From Helicostylum pulchrum (Eukaryota; Mucoromycota; Mucoromycetes; Mucorales; Mucoraceae): a DNA stretch of 64,000 nt. Positions 11,341 to 22,425 of this stretch are shown in pieces; the stretch's first letter is position 1, and each line of letters begins with the position of its first letter. Made by a program: the position numbers and the translations under genes. The stretch covers positions 62,001 through 126,000 of the forward strand of contig JAIXMO010000016.1 in the NCBI GenBank assembly GCA_025677825.1, written 5' to 3'. The notes under the pieces are model-generated. The model was not told where the DNA came from and searched no databases. It saw only the letters and a program-made list of their open reading frames with translations.

Positions 11341-12468
11341 TTGGGTGTTGAATTATTGTATTTACAAGCCTTAGAGGATGAAAAGGAGGGGTAGTCAATT
11401 GTTATACTTAACACCTCGTATCCGTCAACAGTGCGATATACAACCAAAAATCCCCACAAGGTCAAGATCATCGTAATATTCACTCTTCCTTAACCGCCGT
11501 CCTTCTACCATTGTATCCTTAGTTCTACTTCTTCAAGCCATTGGCCACTCACTACTATACTTTCAAGAAGAAGCTACTTTTGGTGTTGTGAATATCACTG
11601 TTAACTATCACTCATTAATTTTGCTGGTAAAACTCCTTTTTTTTTTTTTTTGTATACACAGACGAGTAATCATAGTTATATAAACTATTTCAAGGATTCG
11701 AAAGTTTTTTAATACGGCAAGTTCAAGATGGTTTTTTCTTCTTCTTCCAGTTCACGGTTTTCCCAAGGTCCGTTTTACTATTACCTATCTCGATCAGATG
11801 GTGTTTCGCGCTAGGTGGATTATATTCCGTTTCGGCTACAGTGGCTGTCTCATTTAGGACGATATCCTTCAACTATATATTTTCTACTGCCTCGACTATG
11901 GTTACAGCTACACCCATTATCGTATTTATATTATCTCATACTCCTCAACAACATGGTGTACATACCAGAATACTCTCAGGATCTTGATCATCTTAATATT
12001 TTCTCAGTTGTGGTCCTTCTACCTTTGGAATCTCTTATGGGCTTTTAGTTCTACTTTTCAAGTCATTTAGCAATTGCCAAAAGCGTTTATAATAGTACTG
12101 GTACCACTCAAAGCTCTCAAGCTGTTTGATGATCCAAATCCAACTAAACAACTTCAGGTGGTCTTAAAAAAAAATGAAGTCAAACTGGGTTGTCGTTGTT
12201 TTTTATATTATTATTCCAAGATATGAGGGTACACCTTGCATTTTTACTTCCATCTCATTAATTAGGCAATGGCGAAAAGTAAGTTATAAACTATTTCAAG
12301 TATTCGAAAGTTTTTAAAGATGGCGAGTTCAAGCTGTGTTTTTTCTTCTTCTTCTTTTGGCTGTATTTTGCGGTGTTAGAAGATGTAAAGAAAAGAAAAG
12401 CTAAATGTAATATGTTTTATCGTTTAGGTGCTGAACAATTGTTAAGATGGAAGTATTTGCAAGGATAG
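11341..12468. repeat. Diverged internal direct repeats
   Basis: Three segments recur in the same orientation. (a) 11341-11385 resembles 12424-12468. (b) 11466-11545 resembles 11986-12068: both have GATCAT, then TAATATT, GTCCTTCTACC and TAGTTCTACTT in the same order. (c) 11679-11752 resembles 12286-12358: both have TAAACTATTTCAAG, ATTCGAAAGTTTTT, CGAGTTCAAG or GCAAGTTCAAG, then TTCTTCTTCTTC. The order a-b-c-b-c-a suggests duplicated or nested units, now heavily diverged. Confidence 0.65.
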
Positions 12469-12990
12469 GAGCAATTTTTTTAGTGTATATTTTGACCGTT
12501 TTTTTCTTAGTGAAAAAGAAAAAAAAAGGGGTGTTTGTAAAAACGGCACAACTAAGGCTGCAGCTGCTGTTTTCTTTCGCGCCTGACAGCGATCATGGCT
12601 TTCCATGACACTCTAAACCAATCAGTTGTAATTTATAGTATGTGTGTGTGTGTTTCTTTTTTTTTTTTTTTAATGGGAAACTCTACGTCTGTTTTGTTTT
12701 CTTTAAAGAAAAAAGGGGAGAAGGAATTCTGCTTTTTTTTATGATTTGTGCTGTATCTGTCTGTCTTTTTTTTTATACCGCTGTTCAGCTTTCAAAGGAT
12801 CGGTTTTTTAGGGTAACGGGTACCTGAAGTTTATATTTCGGTTTTTTTTAATACCTAATAAATTTTTGGAAGACATTAGGTCTTCACACAGTCAATGAAC
12901 GCTCGTTTTTTTTTTTTATGAAAGTTTGTTTTTGATTCCTTTTTACAGAATCCTTAAATGGATAATTTCTTTATAAACTTTAACGGCTCT

Positions 12991-13070
12991 CGTCTTCGAA
13001 AGTGTATTATCAATAGACGTTAGTCATAAACAAAGGGATACTAATCAAATTGATAGAGAGAAAATAATAG
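12991..13070 (+). repeat. Dispersed repeat copy 1
   Basis: About 80 bp similar to 37386-37465. The core from 13030 to about 13060 (ACAAAGGGATACTAATCAAA and then TTGATAGAGAG) differs from the other copy by about one base; the flanking 45 bp match more loosely (GTCTTC[GA]AAAGTGTA at the left end). Confidence 0.75.
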
Positions 13071-13315
13071 TTTATAATGCTTATCTTTATTTCATACCCA
13101 TATAATAATTCTAAACTAGTTATTAAACAGGCTGATATGTAGTTGTCGTTTGAAATGTTTACTGTAAAAGAAAAAAAAAGTGTCGATGTCATCATTTTTA
13201 TTTTAATTCTGTGAGCGAAATAAGGTTCTTCTTATTGTTTGTAGAGTTTCCGAGCACAAAAAAAGCGGTAAATGAACAAGGACACCCTTTTAGTTTTAAA
13301 CAAAAAAAAAGACAA

Positions 13316-14570
13316 ATGTCAACACATTTCGCTCTTGTTTCGTTGTTGAGACAAACACCATGTAGAACTCAATTGCGCTTGTTTTCTCAACCATTGACTA
13401 CTCGCTCCTTCACCAAGCCAGCAGTTTTCTTCCGTCCCAACAATAATATCAGACAGGTCTTGAAGCCTCACGGTCGTTCGGTACCTATTTTTTATAAACA
13501 GCAACACTGGACTTCTACAGTATCCACACCAGTTGATAAGAAGGAAGAACGTATTGTCTATAATAATTGGCTTGACCATTTACCTGCCAAAGTTGCTCCG
13601 TATGCATTTTTGACACGTATAGATAAACCTATTGGAACTTGGTTATTGTTTTGGCCATGTGGTATGTATAATATAAATATATATGCTTTCCTTTACCTGA
13701 ATATATGCCATTTTCTTTATTTATTTACTTTGTGTTTTTTTTTAAAAAAAAGCGTGGAGTATTTCAATGGCCTCCTATGCAACTGGGGGGTCTGTCATGG
13801 AAGCAGCTACGATGATTGGATTGTTTGGTACGGGTGCATTAATTATGAGAGGAGCAGGATGTACTATCAATGATTTATGGGATAGAGATATCGACGATAA
13901 AGTAGAACGTACGAAAATCCGACCTATTACTTCTGGAGCGATTTCACCAAAGCAAGCAATTGCATTTTTAGGATTACAGTTAACAGCCGGTCTCGGTATT
14001 TTAACACAGCTCAACATGTATAGTATTTTATTAGGCGCTACTTCGCTTTCTCTAGTTGTGACATATCCATTAATGAAACGAGTTACTTACTGGCCTCAAA
14101 CAGTATTGGGACTTGCGTTTAATTGGGGAGCATTGTTGGGTTGGTCCGCTATGACAGGATCGCTGGATTTAAGCGTAGCCGGACCGCTTTACTTGGGAGG
14201 TGTATGTTGGACACTTGTCTATGATACTATTTATGCACACCAAGATAAAAAGGATGATGTTAAAGTTGGTGTTAAATCTACAGCTTTACGATTCGGCGAA
14301 AAGACGCCTCAATGGTTAGCTGGATTCTCTTCTGCGTTTGTTGGATTGACAGCTTTAGCGGGTTATATGAATGATCAAGGATTGCCTTTTTATGCTATTA
14401 GTGTATTAGGTACTGCTGCACATTTAGCATGGCAATTAAAGACCGTCAATTATAACGATCCTGCTAGTTGTTGGTCAAAGTTTAAGAGTAACACATGGAC
14501 AGGTGGTATTTTATGGTCTGGTATTGTCGCAGATGCTGCTTATACATCTATTCAAGTTACAGGTGCTTAG
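13316..14570 (+). CDS. COQ2: 4-hydroxybenzoate polyprenyltransferase, mitochondrial (COQ2)
   Basis: UbiA-family enzyme that attaches the polyprenyl tail to 4-hydroxybenzoate in ubiquinone synthesis, in the inner mitochondrial membrane. Two exons; the intron (about 13662-13751) contains a T9A8 palindrome just before the acceptor. The N-terminus (starts [20 protein letters not shown]) is basic and hydroxylated, as in a presequence. The first Asp-rich motif is NDLWDRDID and the second is [13 protein letters not shown]; both are prenyl-diphosphate/Mg sites. [18 protein letters not shown] is the conserved entry to TM1. Several further membrane helices follow. About 390 residues, normal for COQ2. 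An upstream ATG at 13272 is out of frame. Identification secure. Confidence 0.95.
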
Positions 14571-14674
14571 AATATAATAGAATATGTTTTCTCCTTTCTT
14601 TTTTTTTTTTTTATTATTATTGAAGTAAAAGATTATTTTTTTTATAAATTATTATCGCCTCTTTCCTACTTTAT

Positions 14675-16458
14675 TTATTGAGGATAGCTAGGGTAACCAA
14701 ATTGATCTTGAGGTCTGTTGTTTGGTAATGGTGGTGGTGCGTTATAACCGTAGTTTTCATTACCAGGTTGTTGTTGTTGTTGCTGTTGTTGCTGTTGTTG
14801 TTGGTAGAAGTTTCCAGTGGGGTTACTAGGAGATGGAGGATAGCCAGCGTTGGCGGGAGGGTAAGCAGAAGGATAACCAGGAGAAGTGGATAATTGGTTA
14901 GGTGAAGCAGGATAACCAGTATTGCCCAGAGATGGTGAAACAGGATAGCCGCCATTGTTAGGTGCAGGTGGATAAACATTGTTATTACTCAAATAGTTAG
15001 ATGGAGATGGAGGAGCGGGAGGATATCCGGTATTTGTGTTACTGGGTGGGTAGCCAGTGGAGACAGGTTGGGAATAACCAGAAGGAGCAGGAGGATAAAC
15101 GTTGCTAGTTTGTTGTTGATAATTAGAAGGAGAAGGTGGTTGCATGGGATACCCACCAGATTGAGCGGGAGGATAAGTAGGGGAGTTTGGTTGAGCGTAA
15201 CCATGACTGGGAGAAGAGTATCCGCCGGTAGTAGAAGGAGGAGGACCGGGAGGAGGAGGATAAGTGTTGGCTGAGGGAGTAGGACCAGCTTGTGCAGGGG
15301 GAGGAGGATAACTATTGTTTGAAGGAGGGGGGCCTGGAGGAGGAGGATAGTTACTAGAAGAAGGTTGTTGACCTGGTTGAGCAGCAGGAGGGGCAGTAGT
15401 AGAGCCGCCATAGAAGGAACCATATTGAGCCAAAGCAGGATCAATACGGGAATTATCAACGGGACCATTAGAGGTGGGAGTAGCAGAAACATTCTTTCCG
15501 ACACCAGCAATGTTATTGTTCTCGGGAATTGCTTTTAATTCGGGAGGAATACCTACTTCTGCAGCATAACCAAGTGTGGGTTGGCCAAAGGTTTCTTTCT
15601 TGTGTAAAGGTAAAGTAGTTGTAACCAAATCAAGAGAACTTTCGAATTGTTGGTAAGGTTCGAATTGCCAGAGTTGGTTTAAATTATCGGTATCTTTACG
15701 TTTATATAACAAGACTTGTGCGCCACCTTTAGGACTATCACCCTATTTTTTTTTAAAAAAAAAAAAAGAGAGTCAATCAAGGGTTATTTTATTTGGTATC
15801 TTTATTTTTCGAGTTACCTTAATATCGAGTACAAGACTAGGATATTCCTTTGAACAAATAAATCCTTGATCGTAAATCCACTAAAAAAAGAAAATGGTTT
15901 AGTTACAGCTTGTAGAACCGGCGTTTTTTTTTTTTACCTCTTGCGATTGTTTATTGGGTTTACTTTTCTTTTGAACAATTGTCTTATCCTTTTTGAAAGC
16001 ACCTATAATAATAATAAGTTATATGGAATAATGGAAATAGGAATTGATTTGCCTTACTTGAACTAATATCCATAACTAAACAGTAAGAGTTAATATATTA
16101 CATCATATGGTATAGCTGTATTTTTCTTACCGTGACCAGATTTTTTATTGACTAAACGACCATTTTCATGTGTCCACAATCTAAAAGAAAATGCATATAC
16201 TTGTTAGTATACAAGCCTCTCTGTCTCTTTCTTTTCGCAAGTAAAAAGAGTACTTTACTGGTTATCGCTATCTTGGAACTTTTGGGGCCAGACAATTAAG
16301 TAACTTCCTTCCTAAAAAAAATATTGTCAATTCTTGGCAAAAAAATAAAAACAAAAGGGTATAAAAAATTTAAAACTCACTGTAGTTTGTCCATCATACA
16401 CATCAAGGGCAAACCCATGTTTACGAGACAATATATAGAACAATCCTTCGGGAAACAT
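14675..16458 (-). CDS. Ricin-B-type lectin-like protein with proline/tyrosine-rich tail
   Basis: The start at 16458 gives MFPEGLFYILSRKHGFALDV. The N-terminal part, spread over several short exons, has beta-trefoil features: YLIVWPQKFQDSDNQLW and, later, VLLYKRKDTDNLNQLWQFE, i.e. repeated Q-x-W-type NQLW motifs, plus a VLDI strand. The last exon (14675-15712) encodes a long low-complexity tail of YPPPPGPPP, SGGYPMQPPSPSNY and GYPPSPS units, with a polyglutamine run near the C-terminus (about 14768-14800). There is no signal peptide, so it is probably cytosolic. Such YP-rich tails occur in calcium- or membrane-binding fungal proteins. Sugar binding is unproven. Converges on COQ2 at 105 bp. Confidence 0.8.
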
Positions 16459-16915
16459 ATTTTTAAATAGAAAGCTTTTTATATGTATGAAAAAGAAGAG
16501 AAAGAAAAAGAAAAAAAATGCAATCCTTAGCCCTAATTTGGGGGAGATATTTTGTGTGAGGCGAAGGCTTTTTTTGCAGGAGTTTTAAACAGGCGTATTT
16601 AACGCTGATTTAACACGTTTTCTAAGGTCATTTTGAATTAGAAAGAGTGATGAAATACGGTGTGGCGGGCGTGTAACCTTCTATACAAGGTAAATACCAG
16701 CGGTTTTTATGGTTTGCTCGGTACAAGTATTGTATTATAAAAAACTGAAAGTATGGCTGGTTCTTTTTTTTTTTTTTTTTTTTTTTTGGTTCAGCAAAGG
16801 ATTGCGATAGTATAAAAAAGGTGGCTTGATTTTGTTTTTGGTCAAATAATTAAAAAAGAAAAAATGTTTATTTTTTATAATAATATAGAAATACAAGATG
16901 ATTTATTTTATCTGT
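16459..16915. other. Intergenic stretch with T24 run
   Basis: Upstream of the ricin-like gene and downstream of the GPI-protein gene (both minus). Contains a 24-nt T run at 16764-16787 and several other A/T runs. No coding signal seen. Confidence 0.6.
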
Positions 16916-18733
16916 TTAAATAATAAAATAGAGCGAGGCTAAAGAAACCAGTAAAAGACTGGTTAATTTGCCATGTTGCACAGTTGCAGCGCCGGAATTT
17001 GGTGCTTCTCCCCCTGCCATGGCGTTCATGACATCTGTGTCCAAGAAACCGAAACCAGAGTAAGAAGCATTGATAAGACCTGTACCGTTAAAGTTAGAGT
17101 AACCAGGGACAGTAACAAAGATCAATTCTTGATCGCGAGTATTAGAGGCGTCAGGGTTGCCCCAAGTCCAAGGATTGAATGTAGAGATTGCGGCTAAATC
17201 AGCAGGTTTCATTAGAGTCCAGGCATTGGTTGTATAAGGTGGAACCTTGGTAATATTAACGGTATTTTGGAATTCTAAGCGACCTTGTGTGTATTCACCA
17301 ATAGAAATACCGTAAGTGAGATTTGTCTTGATTTGGTTAGCGACATCGACAGGTGTAGTTGTATTGACATCGAATACGACAGGAGTTTTAGAAGGATAAG
17401 ACAACACCTGAACAAAAGCAAGTTTGGCATTAGGATGAGATTTTGCAATTGTATTGGGGAAACCTTCGACTGCAAAATCGTATTGTAAAGAATTAGGTTG
17501 CATTACAATGGGAGCCGTATTATTTAACTGCAAGTTACTTGCTCTGTAAGTAAGAAGGACACGGAAGCTGGGATTACCGGTACTACCAGCAGGAGAAGTA
17601 TTATTATAAGTAACATTAGCAAAGGTACTGGTCTGAAGATAGTTTTGATCAGGGTTATTAGGTACAGTGATATTAGAGACAAGGAAGTTTTGCCATTTTA
17701 AATTTTGAAGAGTAGTAACGGATAAAATACGCTCGTTAAAGTCATGGAAACCATTTTGGTTAGCATCATCAAATTCAATGATTTGAGTAGTTTGTACGCG
17801 GTAAGCGAAATCAGCAGGATGAGCGTTAGGATCCGAAGAAGAATAGAATGAATGATCAGAAATAGGGAATTGATTATCGGTACTTATGTCGAAAGTGTAT
17901 CTGTAATTTTCGTCTTTACCCGAATTGGTCGTACCGTTAATCATGACGTGTTGTGTGTTGCTACCTTGTTCGGTAATTGCCGGTGCGTAATAATAACCGT
18001 CGTTTTGGTTATAGCGATGGTAAGCTGAATGATAACCTAAAAATAAGAAGGGTGGCATAATTGCAAAGTACATCATTCCAGGCATATAGCTTCCTCTGTA
18101 TCCGCTTCTAGAAGCGGCTGTGTAACCACCAGAATAAGCTGGAGGATAATTTTTGTAATTGGCTTAAAAAAACTTATTAGAATACATGATGACAAATACT
18201 GCAACCCTTTTTTTAAAAAAAATGTATATGTACGTACATCTAGTATTTGAATAGGCGGGAGGAGCACCATTACGGAATGTGCCAGTTGCCCCTTTGGGAG
18301 TCTTTAGAGCTAATGTACAAAAAAAAAGTTAATAAAGTTCGAAATTTACAACAATAATTCGAAATTAAATAATTGACTGTACCACCCCCACCTATCGCAC
18401 CACCACCTGTAAAACCACCACCACCACCACCACTACCACCACCACTATTACCTGTACCACCGCCGCTTGAGCCGCTACCACTGGAGCCTCTTCCTCCTCC
18501 ACTAGACGAACCACCACCGCCTTTTCCTCCTCCTCCAGACGAACCACCACCACCGCCTCTTCCTCCTCCTCCAGACGAACCACCACCACCGCCTCTTCCT
18601 CCTCCTCCACCTTTAGCAAGGACGGCTGTATTATTTTTTATATTAGTAAACAATGCAAACGGATATATTAATATGGCAGCTTACATAGTGCGCAATATAG
18701 TAATATAATCGATGTTTTTAAAATAAACTTCAT
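16916..18733 (-). CDS. Secreted glycine-rich GPI-anchored protein
   Basis: Not matched to a named family. A 49-nt first exon (18685-18733) plus exon 2 encodes a signal peptide, MKFILKTSIILLYCALSV, followed by LAKGGGG. The intron 18626-18684 is 59 nt with donor GTAAGC and acceptor TACAG. Exon 2 is almost pure Gly/Ser/Arg. Short exons (ALKTPKGATGTFRNGAPP; ANYKNYPPAYSGGYTAASR) lead to a large exon with a methionine/aromatic segment (PGMMYFAIMPPFLFLGYH) and many N-glycosylation sequons. The C-terminus GGEAPNSGAATVQHGKLTS, followed by the hydrophobic end LLLVSLASLYFII, is a typical GPI-attachment signal. Likely a cell-wall or surface protein; role unknown. Confidence 0.82.
18505..18609 (-). repeat. 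Coding minisatellite, 33-36-nt units
   Basis: On the plus strand the unit starting GACGAACCACCACCACC begins at 18505, 18538 and 18574 (spacings 33 and 36). On the minus strand it encodes SSGGGGRGGGGG-like 11-12-residue units in the glycine-rich surface protein. The plus strand here is almost entirely pyrimidine plus A. Confidence 0.9.
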
Positions 18734-18947
18734 TTGTTTATGTATTTTTTTTTTTTTTTTGTTTGTTAACAAAGAGAAGAAGAAGAACGAAAATTTTATG
18801 AAAAGATTTTTTTTATAACTCCCAAAAGAGAAATTGTACCAGTCAAAATTCTGCTTTAAAAAAAAAGAAACCCCAAAAAACTGAAGCTAGTTCTTATTTG
18901 GTAATCCAGATGCCTCAAAATCGCTTTGCTGAGCAGGCACTGTTTAG

Positions 18948-20301
18948 CTATTCCTGGATGCTTGTTACATAAACAGCATATTCTAATTTTAAAAAACCAT
19001 CAGCAACACACACTAAAACTAAAACTAAAACTAAAGAACAAGTGTATAAAAATAAAAATTATCTTACCTATTTTTTTATTCAAGATTTGAATTCGAGTAT
19101 AAACATTGAACCGGGACGAAATCTTCTCTACGTATTCTGTTGAAATTATATATTTTTAGTATTACGTGCGTACTGTCTAAGGTATAAAATGTTACCTTGC
19201 AATTCTAACTTGGACCATTGAAAATCAGCAGTTCCCAAAAACCCATCCTGTGATCCCCGAATAATTCTTTGACGAATCGTCAAGAGCTGCGCCTCAAGAT
19301 TTTTCTTGCTAAGCTGCTGAGGCGATAGTTTCGGAAATAACGGTACTTGTTCGAATTGCTTCAAATACGTATCCAACATTGTCTCGATACTTGTTAGTTT
19401 AGCGGCGCGGCCAAGACCGTAAGAAAATGCCATCTTTGATAATTTGATAGATGGAGTATGAGGGTTTAATAAGATCGTATCACCTTTCAGATCAGTTAAT
19501 CTGTACACACCCAGGAGGACGTTAATTTTTTTTTGCTGTTGTTGGAGAAGTTTATATCACTTACTCGTCTTCATCAATAACATATTCAACATTTTCTCTT
19601 GACTCTAAGCCAGTAATTGTACTTTTTCCAAGATGATCAGTTATAAACTTTTCTTGTTGCAATTGATTCAATCCCCAACAAGTAAAAGTTCCGTTTGAAA
19701 ACAAGAAAATTTCACCGCCGTGCAATTTGTCCAGAATATGAACCATATTTGAAGAGGAGCTGAAGACGGTAGTGAAATCAAGACTTGTGGATACACTGGA
19801 GATAATGTGATTGATATCAAAGATATCATCAGTACAATAAGCCACGCAGGGTCGCGTCTATGTAACCCATATCAATATATATAAAAAAATTTAAAAAAAA
19901 AGAGATGGGAAAACTTACGTTGGGCTTGAACTTCTCTACGGGTGTACTGATAATTTCTGCATCGATTTCCAAAACGCGACGAAGTAACTCTTGTAAAGCA
20001 CCTGCTTCCTTTTCAGTTCCTACTTGTCTGAAATCATTTTTAGGACTGGAAGAAAATGTCTAGTTGTAAGTTTGTAAGTATCTATACACCAGCGAAAATT
20101 AAAGTAGTTTTTTTTTTTACCACTGGCAACGAAATATATCGATTCTGTTGCCATGATGCTGTAGCAATGACATTCTAAGATCAGTGTATAAAAAAATATG
20201 AGTTCCATGTGTATTGTACTTTTTTTTTAAAAAAAAAACCGTACTCTTTTTAAATATTTAGTAGCTGTTAAAGCGACATGTCTAGTAAATAAGTTTGACA
20301 T
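18948..20301 (-). CDS. Mitochondrial RMND1/Rmd1-family (DUF155) protein, C-terminally short
   Basis: RMND1/DUF155 proteins support mitochondrial translation. The start at 20301 gives MSNLFTRHVALTATKYLKR, then NVIATASWQQNRYISLPV: a basic, amphipathic presequence. Next come EIDAEIISTPVEKFKPN, CVAYCTDDIFDINHI, and GGEIFLFSNGTFTCWGL, which is the DUF155 core. The domain continues through MAFSYGLGRAAKLTSIETML and, after a 59-nt intron (about 19138-19196), EYVEKISSRFNVYTRIQIL. The last exon gives EYAVYVTSIQE and TAG. The family normally continues with a ...LEWII-type transmembrane anchor, which is missing. Sequence after the stop is not open in any spliced frame I could find. The first intron holds a T9A10 palindrome. 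Family certain; completeness doubtful. Confidence 0.8.
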
Positions 20302-20386
20302 GGTTAAAAAAAAAAGAAAAAAAGTTAAAAAATTAATATTTCGTGACTCGAGAGTCCCCAGATTCAGGTGATTCAACTCAGTTTAC

Positions 20387-20500
20387 ATGTTGGGAAAAGA
20401 AAAAAAGAACGCAACGGAAGATGGAGAAGCAAAGGAACAACTTGTGGGACATGATCGTTTACCAGTGCTTGAAAAGGAGAGAATATACGGTACGAGTTAA
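20387..20500 (+). CDS. Possible first exon or 37-codon ORF
   Basis: ATG 20387 opens MLGKEKKNATEDGEAKEQLV and continues GHDRLPVLEKERIY to a GTACGAG that could be a donor, or reads on to TAA at 20498. It lies 85 bp from the divergent RMND1-like start. The charged composition looks coding, but no following exon on this strand was found, and a minus-strand gene ends at 20573. Not recognised. Confidence 0.25.
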   Translation: MLGKEKKNATEDGEAKEQLVGHDRLPVLEKERIYGTS

Positions 20501-20572
20501 CAGGCAAATTGGGTAATATTACATGCCCTTTACTGTTGCTCTGATAAAGTATTATACTAGATAAGGTAATTC

Positions 20573-20879
20573 TTAATTTGGACGGGCCATGTCAAGACAT
20601 TCAGATCGAATTTTTGTGACAATACGATTACTCCTATAAGCGCATAACAAATGGTTGTGATAAAAAGTCTTGTGATACTGTTTAAACTCGTTTATTACTG
20701 TACGTTGAAGCATCTAGAACTACTACATCAAATGGTAAAAGGGGGTGAATACATCCCCAAGGTTCAAAATAATGCTTAGTACCCTTGATGTCAGCTATTG
20801 ATAAAGTATAGTTGCACCTCTCTTTTTCGTTTTTTAAAAAAAGTAATGCAGTTGTCTTTCTCTTGACCGTAGTGTACAT
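20573..20879 (-). CDS. Small two-exon protein of unknown function
   Basis: ATG 20879 gives MYTTVKRKTTALLFLKNEKE, then YTLSIADIKGTKHYFEPWG and CIHPLLPFDVVVLDAST. A donor GTACAG and acceptor TTATAG give an intron of about 70 nt, after which the frame continues SNRIVTKIRSECLDMARPN and TAA (20573-20575). About 79 residues. The alternation of short strands (ALLFL, NYTLSIADI, VVVLDA) suggests a compact beta-rich fold, perhaps an OB-like domain, but I do not recognise a family. The clean splice and stop support a real gene. Confidence 0.5.
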
Positions 20880-21223
20880 ATTAAAAAAAAAAGAGAGAAG
20901 GGGGCACTTTTTTTTCTTTTTTTTGAAATCGAATCGAAAGTAAAAATATTCCTTGGCACCTTAAAAAAAATTAACTTTTCTTGCCCTTGTTTTCTTAGCA
21001 TTTTTGCCCTTAGTTGTTAGCATGATTACTATTTTCTTCAATATTGCCGCCCAATAACATTTACCAGTTCTGTTTTTTTTTCATCTGTACGAAAAAAAGG
21101 TCTAATTAATTAACAAATAAAAGTTAAGCTTTATACTTTCGAGTATAAATACTGGACCCTTTTTTTTATACACAGTAGTCTTTTTTTATATTTTTTTTTT
21201 GATATAAAAAAGTCTATTTAACT
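20880..21223 (+). promoter_or_regulatory. Promoter region of the RGS/Rax1-like gene with TATA box
   Basis: A TATAAATA at 21145-21152 lies 72 nt before ATG 21224, inside a stretch rich in A and T runs. The spacing matches other TATA-to-ATG distances in this window (about 65-75 nt). The rest of the 344 bp shows no gene. Confidence 0.5.
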
Positions 21224-22425
21224 ATGCCAGATTATTTCTCTACGTTTTCTACATCTGTTAAACGTTGGTTTATAGGCCACAAAAGTGATTTAAAAGCAGT
21301 TCATATTGGTAAGTTTTTTTTTATAAAGCCTTTTTTTTTAAAAAAAAATACTAATAAAAAAACTCAAATTAGATCAAATTTTAAACAATACAACATGTCA
21401 ACCTATTTCTTTACAAGACTTTCGATACTATTTATTGAATAAAGAACATTCAGCAGAGAATCTTGATTTTTACTTTTGGTACTTGAGTTACAAGCGTCGA
21501 TTTCAAAGTCTGCCAGAGGAGGAGCAGATGAAATCACAATCTCCCAAGGAACGCGCGACACCCAACTCCTACAATCTTCCCTTGGACGATTTAAAAAAGG
21601 AAGGAGTCAAATCGAATTTCACGGACCCCACCAAAGAGTTTGATGAACAATCGGTGCCTACTGAACTCGAGTACGTCTCTGAAAAGGGCCAGCCTTTCCG
21701 TTCTGAAGTCGATGCTGTACTTCGAACTTTTTTCCATACGGATTCCTTTAAAGAATTGAATATCGAAGGATGGATGAACCGTCATGCGGTTTACTACGGT
21801 TGCCAAACCACGCACCCCGATGTATTTATTGATGTTCATGAGCATATTTATGATATTATGCGACGGTCTAGTCTCAAGAACTTTATTCATCACGCTTTAC
21901 AAAATATGCGATACAGTTGGATTATTCTCCATTATGTCGGTGGTGTGTTTAATCTTTTACATTTACCTGCCATCTTGCTGTACACGTTCTCTCATCATAC
22001 ACCACGCTGGTACCGTCTGCTGCTGTTCCCTTTTACATTTTTATTTGCAGTCAGTATACTGTCGGGGCGTGCAGGGTTCTGTACCATTCGTGCTGCAATG
22101 AAAATCCGGATGGTGCCTATCTATGAGATTGATGAATATGAATCTTTAGGAGAAGGCAAGACCGAAAAACTCAATGGTAAAAAATTAGATATTGAAAGTC
22201 AAAAGAGTATGGTTGCTGTTCTTGATCCCGAAGTATTAAAATATAGCAAAGTAAGTTTTTTTTTCTCATTTTATGTGTGTGTGTGTGTGTAGGTTTATTA
22301 ACTCACAAAATAAATTATAGGAAATGTTCTTTCATATATGGTTTGTTAGTATTATATTGAGTTTAATTGTTACGATCGCTGGTGTTGCTGTAACAAATGA
22401 AAATGAACCTATGCCTATGCAGTAA
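21224..22425 (+). CDS. RGS-domain membrane protein, Rax1-like
   Basis: Starts MPDYFSTFSTSVKRWFIGHK. Intron 1 (about 21310-21372) carries a T9A9 palindrome. Exon 2 begins DQILNNTTCQPISLQDFRYY and continues LLNKEHSAENLDFYFWYLSY, a clear RGS start (F-R-x-Y-L, E-x-S-A-E-N-L-D-F). The RGS end is around IYDIMRRSSLKNFIHHAL. Hydrophobic segments follow: WIILHYVGGVFNLLHLPAIL, RLLLFPFTFLFAVSIL, and in the last exon FFHIWFVSIILSLIVTIAGV. A split RGS domain followed by three membrane helices is the layout of yeast Rax1 (bud-site/polarity). About 380 residues. Whether it binds a G-alpha is unknown. Confidence 0.85.

Larger units (their letters stand above)
10018..13315. other. Gene-poor 3.3-kb region with diverged repeats
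   Basis: No frame here has a recognisable domain or splice pattern. The longest frames (68 codons at 10228, 77 codons at 11815) look random. The region contains internally repeated segments (see the repeat feature at 11341-12468) and a dispersed repeat near 12991-13070 with a partner near 37386. Its base composition is a little less homopolymer-rich than the gene flanks. A decayed transposable element or an old duplicated locus is the likely content. Confidence 0.5.

Noticed and set aside
15068..15274. Arginine-rich plus-strand frame opposite the proline-rich tail
   Set aside because: It is the antisense shadow of repeated YPPP codons in the ricin-like gene.
18373..18708. Proline-rich plus-strand frame
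   Set aside because: Antisense of the glycine-rich exon; the minus-strand gene has a signal peptide, good introns and a GPI end.
19013..19036. Tandem CTAAAA units, considered as telomere-like repeat
   Set aside because: Only three to four copies, inside an intron or 3' flank of the RMND1-like gene, and not a known fungal telomere unit.
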